A stretch of DNA of 64,000 bases, taken from assembly GCF_001482365.1 (NCBI RefSeq), contig NZ_CP013254.1, positions 1,674,001-1,738,000 of the forward strand, read 5' to 3'. The stretch comes from Kocuria flava. Lineage in GTDB: Bacteria > Actinomycetota > Actinomycetes > Actinomycetales > Micrococcaceae. This document shows, piece by piece, positions 16,016 to 25,799 of the stretch (within the stretch, counting starts at the first letter, position 1; each line of letters opens with the position of its first letter). Made by a program: the position numbers and the translations under genes. The notes under the pieces are model-generated. The model ran no database searches and was not told where the DNA came from. It saw nothing but the letters and a program-made list of their open reading frames with translations.

Positions 16016-17014
16016 TCACCCGCGGATCTCGTCCTGGTGCTCGCGGTACCACGCGACGGTGTCGCGGATGCCTTCCTCGAGGCCGATGCGGGCCCTCCAG
16101 CCGGCGTCGGCGAGCTTGGTGACGTCCATGAGCTTGCGCGGGGTGCCGTCGGGCTTGGTGGTGTCCCACTCGATGGTGCCCTTATAGCCCACGGCCTCGG
16201 CGACGATGGACGCGAGCTCCTTGATGGACACGTCCGTACCGGTGCCGACGTTGACGTGCTCCGCGCCGTCGTAGTGCTCGAGCAGGTGCAGGCAGGCGTC
16301 GGCCATGTCGTCGACGTGGAGGAACTCCCGCAGCGGGGAGCCGGTGCCCCAGTTGGTCACCGACGCGTCCCCGTTGAGCCGGGCTTCCTCGTAGCGGCGG
16401 ATCATGGCCGGGAGCACGTGGGAGCCGGTGGGGGAGAAGTTGTCACCCGGGCCGTAGAGGTTGGTGGGCATCGCCGAGATCCAGGGCAGCCCGTACTGGC
16501 GGCGCACGGCCTGGATCTGGAGGATCCCGGCGATCTTGGCGATCGCGTAGGCATCGTTGGTCGGCTCCAGGTGGCCGGTGAGGAGGTACTCCTCCTTCAG
16601 CGGCTGGGGCGCCAGCTTCGGGTAGATGCAGGAGGAGCCCAGGAACAGCACCCGCTCGACCCCGTGCTCCAGGGCCGCGTCCAGGACGTTGACCTGGATC
16701 CGCAGGTTCTCCGAGAGGAAGTCGACCGGGTAGGTGTTGTTGGCCAGGATCCCGCCGACCTTCGCCGCGGCCAGCACCACGTAGCGCGGCTTGGCCTCGG
16801 CGAAGAACGCGAAGACCGCCTCGCGGTCCTTGAGGTCCAGCTCGGTGGAGCTGCGGCCGATGAGGTTCGTGAAGCCCTCGGCCTCCAGCTTCCGCCAGAT
16901 GGCCGAGCCCACGAGCCCGCGGTGGCCGGCCACGTAGAACGGGGCGGTCCGGTCCAGCGGGCCGGGGGTGAAGTCGGTGGTCGAGGGGGCGGTGGTGTCC
17001 GTCGTCGTCGTCAT
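16016..17014 (-). CDS. fcl: GDP-L-fucose synthase
   Basis: 332-residue NADPH-dependent epimerase/reductase that turns GDP-4-keto-6-deoxy-mannose into GDP-L-fucose. The Rossmann motif is VAGHRGLVGSAIW (GxxGxxG), the active site shows LGSSCIYPK and the Ser-Tyr-Lys relay ends in NDAYAIAK. The C-terminal substrate part includes VTNWGTGSPLREFLHVDD. Residues 1-25 are a Thr-rich extension not usual in the family; a later start is conceivable, but ATG 17014 sits 17 bp after gmd, with only a distant GGAG. Together with gmd it makes GDP-fucose from GDP-mannose, presumably for the adjacent polysaccharide. Confidence 0.92.
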   Translation of the reverse strand: MTTTTDTTAPSTTDFTPGPLDRTAPFYVAGHRGLVGSAIWRKLEAEGFTNLIGRSSTELDLKDREAVFAFFAEAKPRYVVLAAAKVGGILANNTYPVDFLSENLRIQVNVLDAALEHGVERVLFLGSSCIYPKLAPQPLKEEYLLTGHLEPTNDAYAIAKIAGILQIQAVRRQYGLPWISAMPTNLYGPGDNFSPTGSHVLPAMIRRYEEARLNGDASVTNWGTGSPLREFLHVDDMADACLHLLEHYDGAEHVNVGTGTDVSIKELASIVAEAVGYKGTIEWDTTKPDGTPRKLMDVTKLADAGWRARIGLEEGIRDTVAWYREHQDEIRG

Positions 17015-17031
17015 CGTGCGGGGTGCTCCGC

Positions 17032-18066
17032 TCACTTGGTCCAGGAGGCGAGCTGGACGGTGTCCACCCAGCCGTCGGTGTTCTCGAGCATGGCGATGTC
17101 CGCGTCCACCATGAGGCGGGCCAGCTCGGGGGCCTTGATGGTGGCCTCCCAACCGAGCTTGTCCTTGGCCTTGGCGGGGTCGCCGATCAGGGCGTCGACC
17201 TCGGTGGGGCGCAGGTAGCGCTCGTCGAACTCCACGTGCTCGCGCCAGTCCAGCCCGGCGTGGTCGAAGGAGAGCTCCAGGAACTCGCGCACGGTGCAAG
17301 GGGTGCCGGTGGCCAGGACGAAGTCCTCGGGCTCGTCGGCCTGCAGCATCCGCCACATGCCCTCGACGTACTCGGCGGCGTAGCCCCAGTCGCGGATGGC
17401 CTGCAGGTTGCCCATGTAGAGCTTCTCCTGCGTGCCGGCCTTGATCGCGGCCACGGCACGGGTGATCTTGCGGGTCACGAAGGTCTCGCCGCGGCGGGGG
17501 GACTCGTGGTTGAACAGGATGCCGTTGACGGCGAACATCCCGTAGGCCTCGCGGTAGTTCTTGGTGATCCAGTAGGAGTAGATCTTCGCCGCGCCGTAGG
17601 GGGAGCGGGGGTAGAACGGGGTGGTCTCGTTCTGCGGCGGCGGGGTCGCCCCGTACAGCTCGGAGGTCGAGGCCTGGTAGTAGCGGGCGTCGACGTTGGC
17701 CATGCGCATCGCCTCGAGCAGGCGCACGGTGCCCAGCCCGGTGGTGTCCCCGGTGTGCTCGGGCTCCTCGAAGGAGACCTTCACGTGCGACTGCGCGGCG
17801 AGGTTGTAGACCTCGTCCGGGCGGATCGTGTCCAGCAGCGTGACCAGCCGGGACCCGTCGGAGAGGTCCCCGTAGTGCAGGAACAGCTTCGCCTCGGGGT
17901 CGTGCGGATCGGTGTAGAGGTGGTCGATCCGGTGGGTGTTGAAGGTCGAGGCGCGCCGGATCAGCCCGTGCACCTCGTAGCCCTTGGCCAGCAGCAGCTC
18001 GGCCAGGTAGGAGCCGTCCTGACCGGTGATACCGGTGATGAAGGCCTTCTTGGGGGTGGGCGTCAT
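17032..18066 (-). CDS. gmd: GDP-mannose 4,6-dehydratase
   Basis: 344-residue extended short-chain dehydratase converting GDP-mannose to GDP-4-keto-6-deoxy-D-mannose, the first step to GDP-fucose. N-terminal NADP motif FITGITGQDGSYLAELL, catalytic YYQASTSELYG and the YGAAK relay (RSPYGAAKIYSYWIT) are all present, as is the NHESPRRGETFVTRKI substrate segment. Length is standard. ATG 18066 follows AAGGA at 7 bases. Stop and fcl start are 17 bp apart, so the pair is an operon. Its base composition matches the genome, unlike the divergent gene cluster, so gmd-fcl-wzc is probably the native part of the locus. Confidence 0.95.
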   Translation of the reverse strand: MTPTPKKAFITGITGQDGSYLAELLLAKGYEVHGLIRRASTFNTHRIDHLYTDPHDPEAKLFLHYGDLSDGSRLVTLLDTIRPDEVYNLAAQSHVKVSFEEPEHTGDTTGLGTVRLLEAMRMANVDARYYQASTSELYGATPPPQNETTPFYPRSPYGAAKIYSYWITKNYREAYGMFAVNGILFNHESPRRGETFVTRKITRAVAAIKAGTQEKLYMGNLQAIRDWGYAAEYVEGMWRMLQADEPEDFVLATGTPCTVREFLELSFDHAGLDWREHVEFDERYLRPTEVDALIGDPAKAKDKLGWEATIKAPELARLMVDADIAMLENTDGWVDTVQLASWTK

Positions 18067-18610
18067 GATGCGTCCTTCGGGGGGAGGTGCCGGCCGGGGC
18101 GCACAGGGCGTGGGCCGTTGGGGGGACGGGACAATGCTAGTGAATGCATCAGGGAACCGCTTAGTTCTGGGCGGCATGTTGCAGTGGAAATTTAGCCCAC
18201 CATTCGGGCCCCCTCACGTAACCGGAGCCTCGGGGCTCAGGGCAAGGGATCTGCCACCAACAACAACCGTCCAGCCACATGTAGCAGGAACGCAGGCGAG
18301 CACCGACAAGGGCAACAAACTGTGATCTACCCCTCAGAACTAGTGGACAAAAGTATATTGCTCCATGCCCAAATGAGAGATATACGAGCGAATAAGTCCT
18401 CGATATCAAGGCAGCAAAGTGTAAGGGGGCAGCCAGGTCCCGAGTCGACCATCCAGGCAGCATGCCCATCACCGCAGTCGAGCAACTGCCGCGAGACACT
18501 GGGCGTCGAACGCCCTTCCACCAGCACCACCCCTGGTACTGTCACGGGCGACCAGTGGCACCCGATTGACCTCATGCCGTGGCACGTCCCCAAACGTTTA
18601 GGGAGCAAGC
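18067..18610. other. divergent promoter region at the left boundary of the low-GC island
   Basis: This 544-bp gap between gmd and the divergent glycosyltransferase marks the change from GC-rich to nearly balanced composition, starting around 18135-18200. Short frames on both strands lack coding character or ribosome sites. It should hold the promoters for both arms of the polysaccharide locus. No direct repeat, tRNA or integrase scar marking the boundary was found. Confidence 0.4.
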
Positions 18611-19747
18611 TTGACCATCGTCATTATTTCATTCACCACCCGTCCCGGGCATGGTAGCGAAGGCGGCGTCGGATGGTCGTTCCTGCAAGCCGCTGCTGAA
18701 GTAGCCACACGCCAGGAGGAGAAGGTCATAGCAATAATTGATGACCGTGACGCCAGGCCGATCCATGAATCTATGCAGGCGTCCAAAATTAGTAGCGTTG
18801 TCGAAATCCGGCCTGTAAAAGTCCCTCGACCGCTCCTAAGAATGTATGGCAATCGAAGAACTCGGGCAAGCTATATCGGATGGGCCATCTGCGCACGGAA
18901 ATTGCTTAAGGAAATTATAGCGGACCGCCAGCCTCGTATTGTGCATCAAGTCACTTTCGCCACAGCATCGCTTCCCCCAGTATTTTTCGGCATTAAGGAC
19001 GTCAGGGCCCTATGGGGCCCAATTAACATAACAAGTGAACCCGCCAAAATTCCGGGACTGCCCACAGGAATAACACGGCGGATAATCCAATTCACTGGCA
19101 AGTGTTTTGCTTTCGGGGCGAGCGACGTAATCGCTACCAACAAAAACACTCAGGCCATACTTGCCCGCACAAATAAGCGTGTGTACCTTGAACCAAATAT
19201 TTTTGTGGATCCGCCGAGCACATTATCCACCAATGCACTTGACTATCAACTCTGCATGGTGGGAAATCTAAATGAGCGAAAAAGGCCATTCCTTGCCATA
19301 CGAATGATGCAGAATCCCGAATTCAGCGATTACCACCTCGGAGTAGTCGGCGACGGACCGCTCCGAAAGGAACTTGAAGATTACGCACAAAAACACAACC
19401 TGTCTCACCGGGTGCACTTTCTTGGGCGCGTGTCGCGTGGGGATGCGATGAAACACATCGCACAGAGCCGTGTTCTCATACACCCATCAGCGAGCGAAGG
19501 CGCGGCATGGGTGGTCGGCGAAGCTGCAGCTCTCGGCGTACCAGCTGTCGCGTTTGAAGGTACAGGAGCTGATTCGACAATTACTTTATGTGGCAATGGT
19601 GGCGTGATAGCTGAGTCAGGAACTAAAGACGATGTTCAAGCTCTAGCGGCAGCTGTCTCAAAATGCATAAAGCGACCAAAGCCTGAACCTAGCAAACGAT
19701 GGTCGTCAGACAGATTACCTGCACTTCTCGAAGAATGGTGGAAATAA
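18611..19747 (+). CDS. glycosyltransferase, GT4 family
   Basis: 378-residue GT-B enzyme of polysaccharide assembly. The N-terminus has the glycine-rich acceptor loop GHGSEGGVGW. The C-terminal donor domain shows LCMVGNLNERKRP, LGVVGDGPLRKELE and HPSASEGAAWVVGEAAALG, the E-x7-E region of GT4 enzymes. Sugar specificity is unknown. A TTG start at 18611 is accepted because AGGGAG lies 5 bases before it and no ATG or GTG gives a complete N-terminus. AT-rich codons contrast sharply with gmd, indicating acquisition. It heads a run of six tightly packed or overlapping genes. Confidence 0.85.
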   Translation: MTIVIISFTTRPGHGSEGGVGWSFLQAAAEVATRQEEKVIAIIDDRDARPIHESMQASKISSVVEIRPVKVPRPLLRMYGNRRTRASYIGWAICARKLLKEIIADRQPRIVHQVTFATASLPPVFFGIKDVRALWGPINITSEPAKIPGLPTGITRRIIQFTGKCFAFGASDVIATNKNTQAILARTNKRVYLEPNIFVDPPSTLSTNALDYQLCMVGNLNERKRPFLAIRMMQNPEFSDYHLGVVGDGPLRKELEDYAQKHNLSHRVHFLGRVSRGDAMKHIAQSRVLIHPSASEGAAWVVGEAAALGVPAVAFEGTGADSTITLCGNGGVIAESGTKDDVQALAAAVSKCIKRPKPEPSKRWSSDRLPALLEEWWK

Positions 19748-19750
19748 AAA

Positions 19751-20503
19751 GTGGATCACCCGTCATTTTACGTCGCTGGAATCGAAGTTAAGGCAACATC
19801 GCCGTCGGAAGCAACTAACTTTGTCGTAAAGAGCGCTCTAAGCGATAGCAGCTCCGCGGTACATTTTATAAACGCTTATACCATTTCACTGGCAGCAACA
19901 GACGTAAACCTGAAACAGATTCTCAATTCTGCTACAGCCAATTACCCTGATGGCAAACCACTTAGCTGGATCGGGCGCCTTCGTGGAATAAACGCAAATC
20001 AGGTGCGAGGCCCGGAAACTTTTGAGAACGTGCTAGATCAAGGCCGAGTCAAAGGTCTCCGTCATTTTCTACTCGGGGGATCGCCCGATACGCTTGCATC
20101 ATTAGCAACTGCGATCACGGAAAAGTATGAGGGTGTCCATATTGTAGGCACATACAGTCCACCATTTAGGAAGCTTTCACAAGCGGAACTAGATGAGCAG
20201 GATGAACTAATTAGAGACAGCGGAGCCAACATCGTATGGGTCGGCCTTGGAACACCCAAACAGGATTATGAGACAGCTCGTTTAGCTAGATCCGTGCCGA
20301 TCACCGCAGCCGCAGTCGGTGCCGCTTTCGACTTCACAGCAGGTACAAAGCAGATGGCGCCGGCTTGGATATCTAAGGCTGGATTTGAATGGCTTTATCG
20401 ATTTATCACTGAGCCAAGACGACTCTGGAAACGGTATACAATCGGAAACGCCAAATTCCTGTATTTTGCCGCGCGAAACTGGAATAGTGATGAAAAGCCT
20501 TAA
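19751..20503 (+). CDS. WecG/TagA/CpsF family glycosyltransferase (GT26), copy 1
   Basis: 250-residue membrane-associated glycosyltransferase. Relatives add ManNAc, ManNAcA or glucose to an undecaprenyl-linked sugar as the second step of repeat-unit synthesis. Signature elements are NYPDGKPLSW near residue 63, the FLLGGSPDT strand, WVGLGTPKQD near residue 158 and a basic C-terminal helix WLYRFITEPRRLWKRY that docks to the membrane. GTG 19751 lies 3 bp after the preceding stop; GGTGGAAAT gives a weak ribosome site. The C-terminus overlaps the next gene by 14 bp. A high-GC paralogue stands at 33041. Confidence 0.88.
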   Translation: MDHPSFYVAGIEVKATSPSEATNFVVKSALSDSSSAVHFINAYTISLAATDVNLKQILNSATANYPDGKPLSWIGRLRGINANQVRGPETFENVLDQGRVKGLRHFLLGGSPDTLASLATAITEKYEGVHIVGTYSPPFRKLSQAELDEQDELIRDSGANIVWVGLGTPKQDYETARLARSVPITAAAVGAAFDFTAGTKQMAPAWISKAGFEWLYRFITEPRRLWKRYTIGNAKFLYFAARNWNSDEKP

Positions 20504-21032
20504 AAGTCGTATCCTGAAAAAACTAGCCATCAGAAACAACGTAGTTGCCGGAAGTAATTTCCACGTCGGACCCGGAACGGTGATATGGGCACCCCGCAGT
20601 CTTGACATAGGAAATGATGTATACATTGGAAAAAATGTAACTATAGAGGTCGACGGCAAAATAGGTGACGGGTCTCTTATTGCCAATACTGTTGGGATCG
20701 TTGGCCGTCGTGACCATGACATGCGGGCGATCGGTGTTACTGTCCGTCGTTCGCCCTGGGTCGGTGAAGATCCGCATAGATTGAGTGATTTCACGATAAT
20801 CGGATCTGATGTGTGGATCGGTTACGGAGCAATTATTCTTTCTGGAGTTAGATTGGGAGATAGTTGTGTAGTGGCGGCTGGCGCAATCGTGACTAATGAT
20901 GTGCCGAGTAATACAATCGTTGCTGGAACGCCAGCACGTATTGTCGGGGCACGTTATGAATCCGAGGACTTTAAGAAACATTGGCAGATATTAGAAAGTA
21001 AAGGAATAAAGCCGATGCAGGACGGAATCTGA
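20490..21032 (+). CDS. hexapeptide-repeat sugar O-acetyltransferase
   Basis: 180-residue left-handed beta-helix acyltransferase of the CatB/WbbJ type. Imperfect hexapeptide turns run from about residue 20 (NVVAGSNFHVGPGTVIW, IGNDVYIGKNVTIE) to the SDVWIGYGAIILSGV coil and the final IVAGTPARIVG cap. The internal segment GRRDHDMRAIGV with its histidine is common in polysaccharide acetyltransferases using acetyl-CoA. ATG 20490 overlaps the upstream stop; a longer frame from 20319 would run inside the GT26 gene and is rejected. It probably O-acetylates a sugar of the repeat unit, with the acceptor unknown. Confidence 0.85.
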   Translation: MKSLKSRILKKLAIRNNVVAGSNFHVGPGTVIWAPRSLDIGNDVYIGKNVTIEVDGKIGDGSLIANTVGIVGRRDHDMRAIGVTVRRSPWVGEDPHRLSDFTIIGSDVWIGYGAIILSGVRLGDSCVVAAGAIVTNDVPSNTIVAGTPARIVGARYESEDFKKHWQILESKGIKPMQDGI

Positions 21033-21036
21033 GCAA

Positions 21037-22173
21037 ATGCGCATAGCCATTATTCATCCTTGGTTTCCTCAGTATCGTCGCGAGTTTTTCGCTCTTCTAC
21101 GAGAAAAGTCTCTGGAAAACGGTTTCTTCGTTGATATTTATTATGGAGCGGCCCCACCGGAGGTCGCAGCGCGTGACGACGCAGTAGCGGATGTGTCTGC
21201 TACAGAACTGCCTACAAAATACTTTAGTGTAGGAACTAGAAGTATTGGCTATAAATCCCTGCGTGAAGTACGAAAGGCGGGTGGGTACGAATTAGTTATA
21301 GTTGAACAGGCCGTGCGCAATTTGGAAACATACGCATTACTTATTAACCCCCTTAGCCGTCATTTAGCCTTTTGGGGGCATGGGCGTACGTACACAAAGA
21401 GCGTAGGAAAGTGTCAGGAAAGACTTAAGACCCTTCTCACAAATCGAAGCGATTGGTTTTTTTCTTATACGGAAGGTGGAGCTGCCGCCGTAGCAGGCCA
21501 CGGATTTCCCTCGAGCTCGGTTACCGTGGTCAACAACTCAATTGACACTCGAAGCTTGCAGAAGAGCATTGCCGATGTCAGATCGCGGGATGTCGAGGTA
21601 TATAAAAAAACGATTGGTGCGCATGGACGTTTGGGGCTGTTCATGGGCGGTCTCGATCAGTCCAAGAGGATTGACTTCTTAATTGCGGCGGCAGCACGGG
21701 TGGCGGAGCAAATCCCCCACTTCAAGCTAGTCATTGCTGGCCGGGGAATTGAAGAGAGGGTTGTCGCCAAGGCAGCTGAGGAGAATGAATTTATCGTGTA
21801 TGCCGGCCCTCTGGCAGGCAAGCAAAAGGCACTTGCAATGGGCGCCTCGGACGTCTTAATGATGCCCGGTCGGGTTGGGTTAGTAGCGGTCGACAGCTTT
21901 GCCGCAGGTACTCCGATAGTCACGACAGATTGGCCATGGCATGCACCAGAGTTTGAGTACCTCGAGCATGGCGTAAATGCCGTTATAAGTGAAGACAACA
22001 TAGAAACCTATTCCAGCAGTGTTGTTGATGTATTAGCAAATCAAGACCAGCTCGAAAAACTTTCGGAAGGATGCGTTATTGCATCCAAAAAATATACAGT
22101 AGAAAACATGGTGAACAATTTCGTTCAAGGGTTAGTTAATTACAGAGAATCCTTCACCGAATCAAATGTTTAG
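21037..22173 (+). CDS. glycosyltransferase, GT4-like
   Basis: 378-residue GT-B glycosyltransferase. It begins MRIAIIHPWFPQYRREFF, a usual nucleotide-sugar GT start. The donor half has LFMGGLDQSKRIDFLI (the GxxxxxK element), LVIAGRGIEE and VLMMPGRVGLVAVDSFAAG, the last with the downstream acidic/glycine region of GT4 enzymes. Acceptor and donor are unknown. ATG 21037 follows the acetyltransferase stop by 4 bp with only a weak purine run upstream, so translational coupling is likely. Low GC like its neighbours. Its last 8 bp overlap the flippase gene. Confidence 0.8.
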   Translation: MRIAIIHPWFPQYRREFFALLREKSLENGFFVDIYYGAAPPEVAARDDAVADVSATELPTKYFSVGTRSIGYKSLREVRKAGGYELVIVEQAVRNLETYALLINPLSRHLAFWGHGRTYTKSVGKCQERLKTLLTNRSDWFFSYTEGGAAAVAGHGFPSSSVTVVNNSIDTRSLQKSIADVRSRDVEVYKKTIGAHGRLGLFMGGLDQSKRIDFLIAAAARVAEQIPHFKLVIAGRGIEERVVAKAAEENEFIVYAGPLAGKQKALAMGASDVLMMPGRVGLVAVDSFAAGTPIVTTDWPWHAPEFEYLEHGVNAVISEDNIETYSSSVVDVLANQDQLEKLSEGCVIASKKYTVENMVNNFVQGLVNYRESFTESNV

Positions 22174-23377
22174 CGATGATTTAGGGCAAAAGTTGATGCA
22201 TTGGGCCAAGAGTGGGACGTCTTGGAAATCTCTGGCTCAAACTGCGTCTCAAGGTCTATCTTCGGCCAACAACTTACTTCTTACAACGGCCGTTCTTTCA
22301 GTTGCTTCGGTGGAGGGATTAGGCCATTTTAACCTTCCCTTTGCACTGTATCTTGCCGTCTTGGGAATTCATCGTGCATTAATTGTAGACACCGTACTTG
22401 CTTTACGGCGGCGTGACGTTTACGTGGCTGCCCAGCGTGTTTCCATATGCCTTTCCCTGATGCTTTGTTTTATCATCGCAAGCTTCGGCTATTTAGGCCA
22501 AAATTACGTTCTTTTGCTTTTTGGTGTTCTTCTCCCCGGGCTTCTTTTAATTGATTTGCGAAGAAATTGGGCGATCGTCTCGGGCGCCCCGAGCGCGGCA
22601 CTGTTTATTGACGCATTGTGGGTCATGGGAACGCTTTTATCCCTTATTTTACCTATTAATGGTTTAGTGTCTGTTGTAGCTATCTGGGGGGCATCGGGAA
22701 TTGTGGCTTTAATCCTCAGCTTCTTCCTCCGCGCGCCGAGCACGTCTCAAGGTAATAATAGGAGAGTCAAGTTCTGGAAGGAGGCAAAGGGCATCGCCAC
22801 TTCCAGTACGGCAGAGTCAGTCGTGTTCCAGATCGGCTGGCAGTTGCCAGTCGCTTTTACTCTGGAGTTGTTGAGTGCGACTGCGGCCGGTGAGTACCGA
22901 CTTGTTGTCACGCTATTTGGGCCTTTGGCCGTAATAGTTACTTCTTGGACTTTAGGAACATACCGTTTATCGGACGTCGTTGGCCACGTTGACCGCTTCA
23001 TATCGAAGCGCTCTATAGGCATTGGAATTATCAGTTTGTCCTACTGGTTTTGCTGCCTTGTGGCGTTTTTGATAATTTCGAATTATCTGACAGATCGCAG
23101 TTTTCAAATTTCGGTATTTACGTTAGCCATTGTTGGGTTGCAGGTCCCTATCACCGCTACTACAAGTCAGTTTGCCGTTTGGCTTAAGAAGCATCGCTTA
23201 GCGGTGGTACTCTTGGTATCTCGACTTTACTCTTCCATAATTGTTTTTGGTGCCTGTGCATTGGCTGTGTGGCAGTTTGCTTCGGTTTACGCATTATCCG
23301 CAATGACACTAGCCTTGGCTTTTCATAGTGTGCTTGTTTTTATTTTGTATCGTCGCGAATTACGGAATGCTGTTTAG
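22166..23377 (+). CDS. Wzx-like polysaccharide flippase
   Basis: 403-residue polytopic membrane protein with about 11-12 hydrophobic helices, in the position expected for the lipid-linked repeat-unit flippase. There are no sharp motifs in this class; the call rests on size, helix count, the short basic loops (HRALIVDTVLALRRRDV, LIDLRRNW) and the neighbouring polymerase. It is somewhat shorter than typical 12-14-helix MATE/Wzx proteins. ATG 22166 overlaps the preceding gene by 8 bp. The protein is rich in Leu, Phe and Ile and is encoded with AT-ending codons. An unrelated exporter cannot be excluded. Confidence 0.65.
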   Translation: MFSDDLGQKLMHWAKSGTSWKSLAQTASQGLSSANNLLLTTAVLSVASVEGLGHFNLPFALYLAVLGIHRALIVDTVLALRRRDVYVAAQRVSICLSLMLCFIIASFGYLGQNYVLLLFGVLLPGLLLIDLRRNWAIVSGAPSAALFIDALWVMGTLLSLILPINGLVSVVAIWGASGIVALILSFFLRAPSTSQGNNRRVKFWKEAKGIATSSTAESVVFQIGWQLPVAFTLELLSATAAGEYRLVVTLFGPLAVIVTSWTLGTYRLSDVVGHVDRFISKRSIGIGIISLSYWFCCLVAFLIISNYLTDRSFQISVFTLAIVGLQVPITATTSQFAVWLKKHRLAVVLLVSRLYSSIIVFGACALAVWQFASVYALSAMTLALAFHSVLVFILYRRELRNAV

Positions 23378-23411
23378 TATTTATGGTCATCTTTAAACTC
23401 GGAAGAAGTTT

Positions 23412-24695
23412 ATGTCAATAATTTTAGTTGGATACTTGGCGTCCGTTCTTGCATGGTGCTTTAGCGGAATTCGAAGTGGTAAGTTCCTGCGAAACGTGGG
23501 TGTTTTTGGATTTTCACTGCTTTCGTTGAGTCTTGTCCAAGGCGAAGGTGGCGCTTTGTCCGTTTTGGGAGACCCTGTAATTACGACGGTTTCCATCGCT
23601 GTATTGGCCATAGTCGCTGTATTGGCTCGCGTATTTGAGGACAGGAGTATGCGGCGGCCTCCTACTCTTATTGTTCTACTTTCCTTGTTTTTTCTATGGT
23701 GCGTCCTTTCTGGGGTTACCAATGTCCGCGACACAGAGCAATGGCGAGTTTTTGCAGTTTACTCCGTAATCTTTCTGCTCCCTATTTTGTATCCATTTAC
23801 GCATAAAAGCGTTCCGTTACACGGTTTAATGCTTGGTTCGTTTGTTCAGATATTAGCCGTCTTGGTTGGCAATGAGCGAATTTCCACAATATCAGGCATT
23901 GGTCAATTAAGTGGGGGAGTGCAGCCTAATATTCTTGCTTTGCAGGCGGTCAGTGTATCTCTTTTTGGCGCATGGATCGCAGGTCGTTCAAGGGCCAGCG
24001 CTGCGCAAGTATTCATAGGACTTATTGCTTCATTTGTGGGGCTTCTTGCTGTCGTGGGGACTGTCAGTCGATCTGGTCTAGTTGCACTTGTGTTTGCTGT
24101 AATTATTATGTCGATGCTGGTGGTGCCCTTGAGATGGTTCATTCTGCTTGTATTGCCGTCCTTGACTTTGATTTTAGCGTTATTGGGGGGAATATTGCCC
24201 AGCGCCTGGGCCAGTGATTGGTTTATTCGAGGGGACGCTACGTCCCTTAGTAGTTTGACAGGTCGAACGGATATTTGGTCCTTCTCGCTTTCGATGGTGT
24301 CAGCCAAGCCATTTATGGGCTGGGGATTTGGCGCATTGTACGCGGAAAATTATTCCGGTGGATTCTTCTTAAAGGCTGTGGAAGGAACCAATGCGCACAA
24401 CGCTTGGTTGCAGCTGGCTGTTGAGGTGGGGATTGTTGGGGCTGTTATGTTTTTGTTGATATTCGTTATTGTTTTTATGTGTGCGTGGCGCAATCGGCGC
24501 ACCGCTGACGGAGTTATTGTCCTGGGCATGCTGGCGGCATTGTTCAGCAATTCTCTGGCGAGTGCAGGATTTTCAACTCTAGGTTATGCGGCGATTCTGT
24601 TTGCTTCGCTTATTTCGATTGAGGCGTGGGCATTGAAGCCCAAGCGTAGAAGAAGAAATGTTCATATTATTTCTCACGCAAAGCTTGGGACATAG
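23412..24695 (+). CDS. Wzy-like O-antigen polymerase / ligase family protein
   Basis: 427-residue membrane protein with 10-12 helices. It shows the O-antigen ligase/polymerase pattern: a long extracytoplasmic loop with SLTGRTDIWSFSLSMV near residue 280, the glycine-rich MGWGFGALY, then EGTNAHNAWLQLAVEVG near residue 330, the conserved histidine-asparagine region of this family. It should polymerise repeat units on the outer face of the membrane. ATG 23412 follows GGAAGAAG at 3 bases. It is the last gene of the rightward low-GC run; what follows is a decayed insertion sequence. No terminator hairpin was found directly after it. Confidence 0.82.
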   Translation: MSIILVGYLASVLAWCFSGIRSGKFLRNVGVFGFSLLSLSLVQGEGGALSVLGDPVITTVSIAVLAIVAVLARVFEDRSMRRPPTLIVLLSLFFLWCVLSGVTNVRDTEQWRVFAVYSVIFLLPILYPFTHKSVPLHGLMLGSFVQILAVLVGNERISTISGIGQLSGGVQPNILALQAVSVSLFGAWIAGRSRASAAQVFIGLIASFVGLLAVVGTVSRSGLVALVFAVIIMSMLVVPLRWFILLVLPSLTLILALLGGILPSAWASDWFIRGDATSLSSLTGRTDIWSFSLSMVSAKPFMGWGFGALYAENYSGGFFLKAVEGTNAHNAWLQLAVEVGIVGAVMFLLIFVIVFMCAWRNRRTADGVIVLGMLAALFSNSLASAGFSTLGYAAILFASLISIEAWALKPKRRRRNVHIISHAKLGT

Positions 24696-24924
24696 GTCTT
24701 GCGTGTGTTCTGCCTTGGTCATCTGCGCGTATACTGTTCTTTTTTACCAAGTACTATGCGTTCCGTCAGGTAACGTCCTAGATCGACTCAGGATTGAGTT
24801 CGGAGTGTCAGACGTGGGTTGCCGACCTTTACCGATGTGTCGGCACTATGTCCGCCTAATGCTCTCCTGAGTTCTGAAGTGAACCCTGTGGAGCGGACGC
24901 CTCGTTCTGTGTCATGGGCTGTCG

Positions 24925-25770
24925 TTTGTGTCGGATTGAGCTGGGATTGACCAGCCGGGGGGAGGCGCCAGCGAGGGCTGTAGACGGCGTCGAGGCAAGA
25001 GAAGACGGCCGTCTCGAGTTTGTGCTAGGTGGGCTGGCAGCGATGGTAGGCGAATTGTGTCTTCAGGGTGGTGAAAATCATCTAAGCCATCTCGTTGTTG
25101 AACGCGTTGTCAAACACCGAAGGTGACCGGCCTGTCGACGCCAAGATGCCTGCGATGCTCAATGTCCCCGAACTCACAGGATCTGTACTGCGATTCGTGG
25201 GCCGCGTGGTGGATTATCCCCGGCGCGGGTTGCGACTTAATACCGTTACTCCGACCGTGTCCCGGACCAGCTTGGTCCGTAGGTGGTTGACCATTATCGA
25301 GCCCATGACCCTTTGCGAGCAGGCGTCCATGGCGACGGCGAGGTACATGGATCGTGCCCAACTCCGCAGATACATGATGTCAGCGCCCCAGAGCTTGTTC
25401 AGCGCTGAAATAGTGAACTGCCGCGCGACCGCATCCGGGGCCGTGGCTGTTGAGGCCGGTCATTTGCCGTACCTTGCCGCGATGGCGCCGGCTGACACCT
25501 TCGATGCGGCTCAGACGCATCAACGACGGCGACCCTCTTGCCGTCCCTTTCATGCCCGTGGTGGCGCAGCCTGGAAGTGAGCCCGCGGGTCCCGTACACA
25601 CGTCAGTGTTCTGCCAACGCGGCGCGGATCTGATGGGCCTCATGCACATCGGCCTCATCATCAGCCGATGGGAGACCCTCTCCGGGGCGATGCCCGTAGC
25701 ATGCGGACTTTGCTGCCCCCGAACTCCCTGCACAGCCAGCGAACCCCGTAGTTTGTCTTCTTAAGCATCG
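24925..25770 (-). pseudogene. IS3-family transposase orfB remnant (DDE integrase core)
   Basis: Pieces of an IS3-type integrase core can be read in shifting frames on the minus strand: LWGADIMYLRSWARSMYLAV (first Asp, about 25330-25395), HLRTKLVRDTVGV, IIHHAAHESQY (where active copies have HHSDQGSQY, so the second Asp is replaced) and FDNAFNNEMA (the DNA/E region, about 25085-25117). At least four frame breaks or stops interrupt it. Loss of the second catalytic Asp and the frameshifts show it is dead. It should not be annotated as a set of small genes. Confidence 0.8.
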
Positions 25771-25799
25771 ACGATCTCCATCAGCTTGTCCCGGAGGCT

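Noticed and set aside
18026..18608. Short frames on both strands in the gmd/GT4 gap
   Set aside because: They cross the composition boundary, lack ribosome sites and show no conserved motif.
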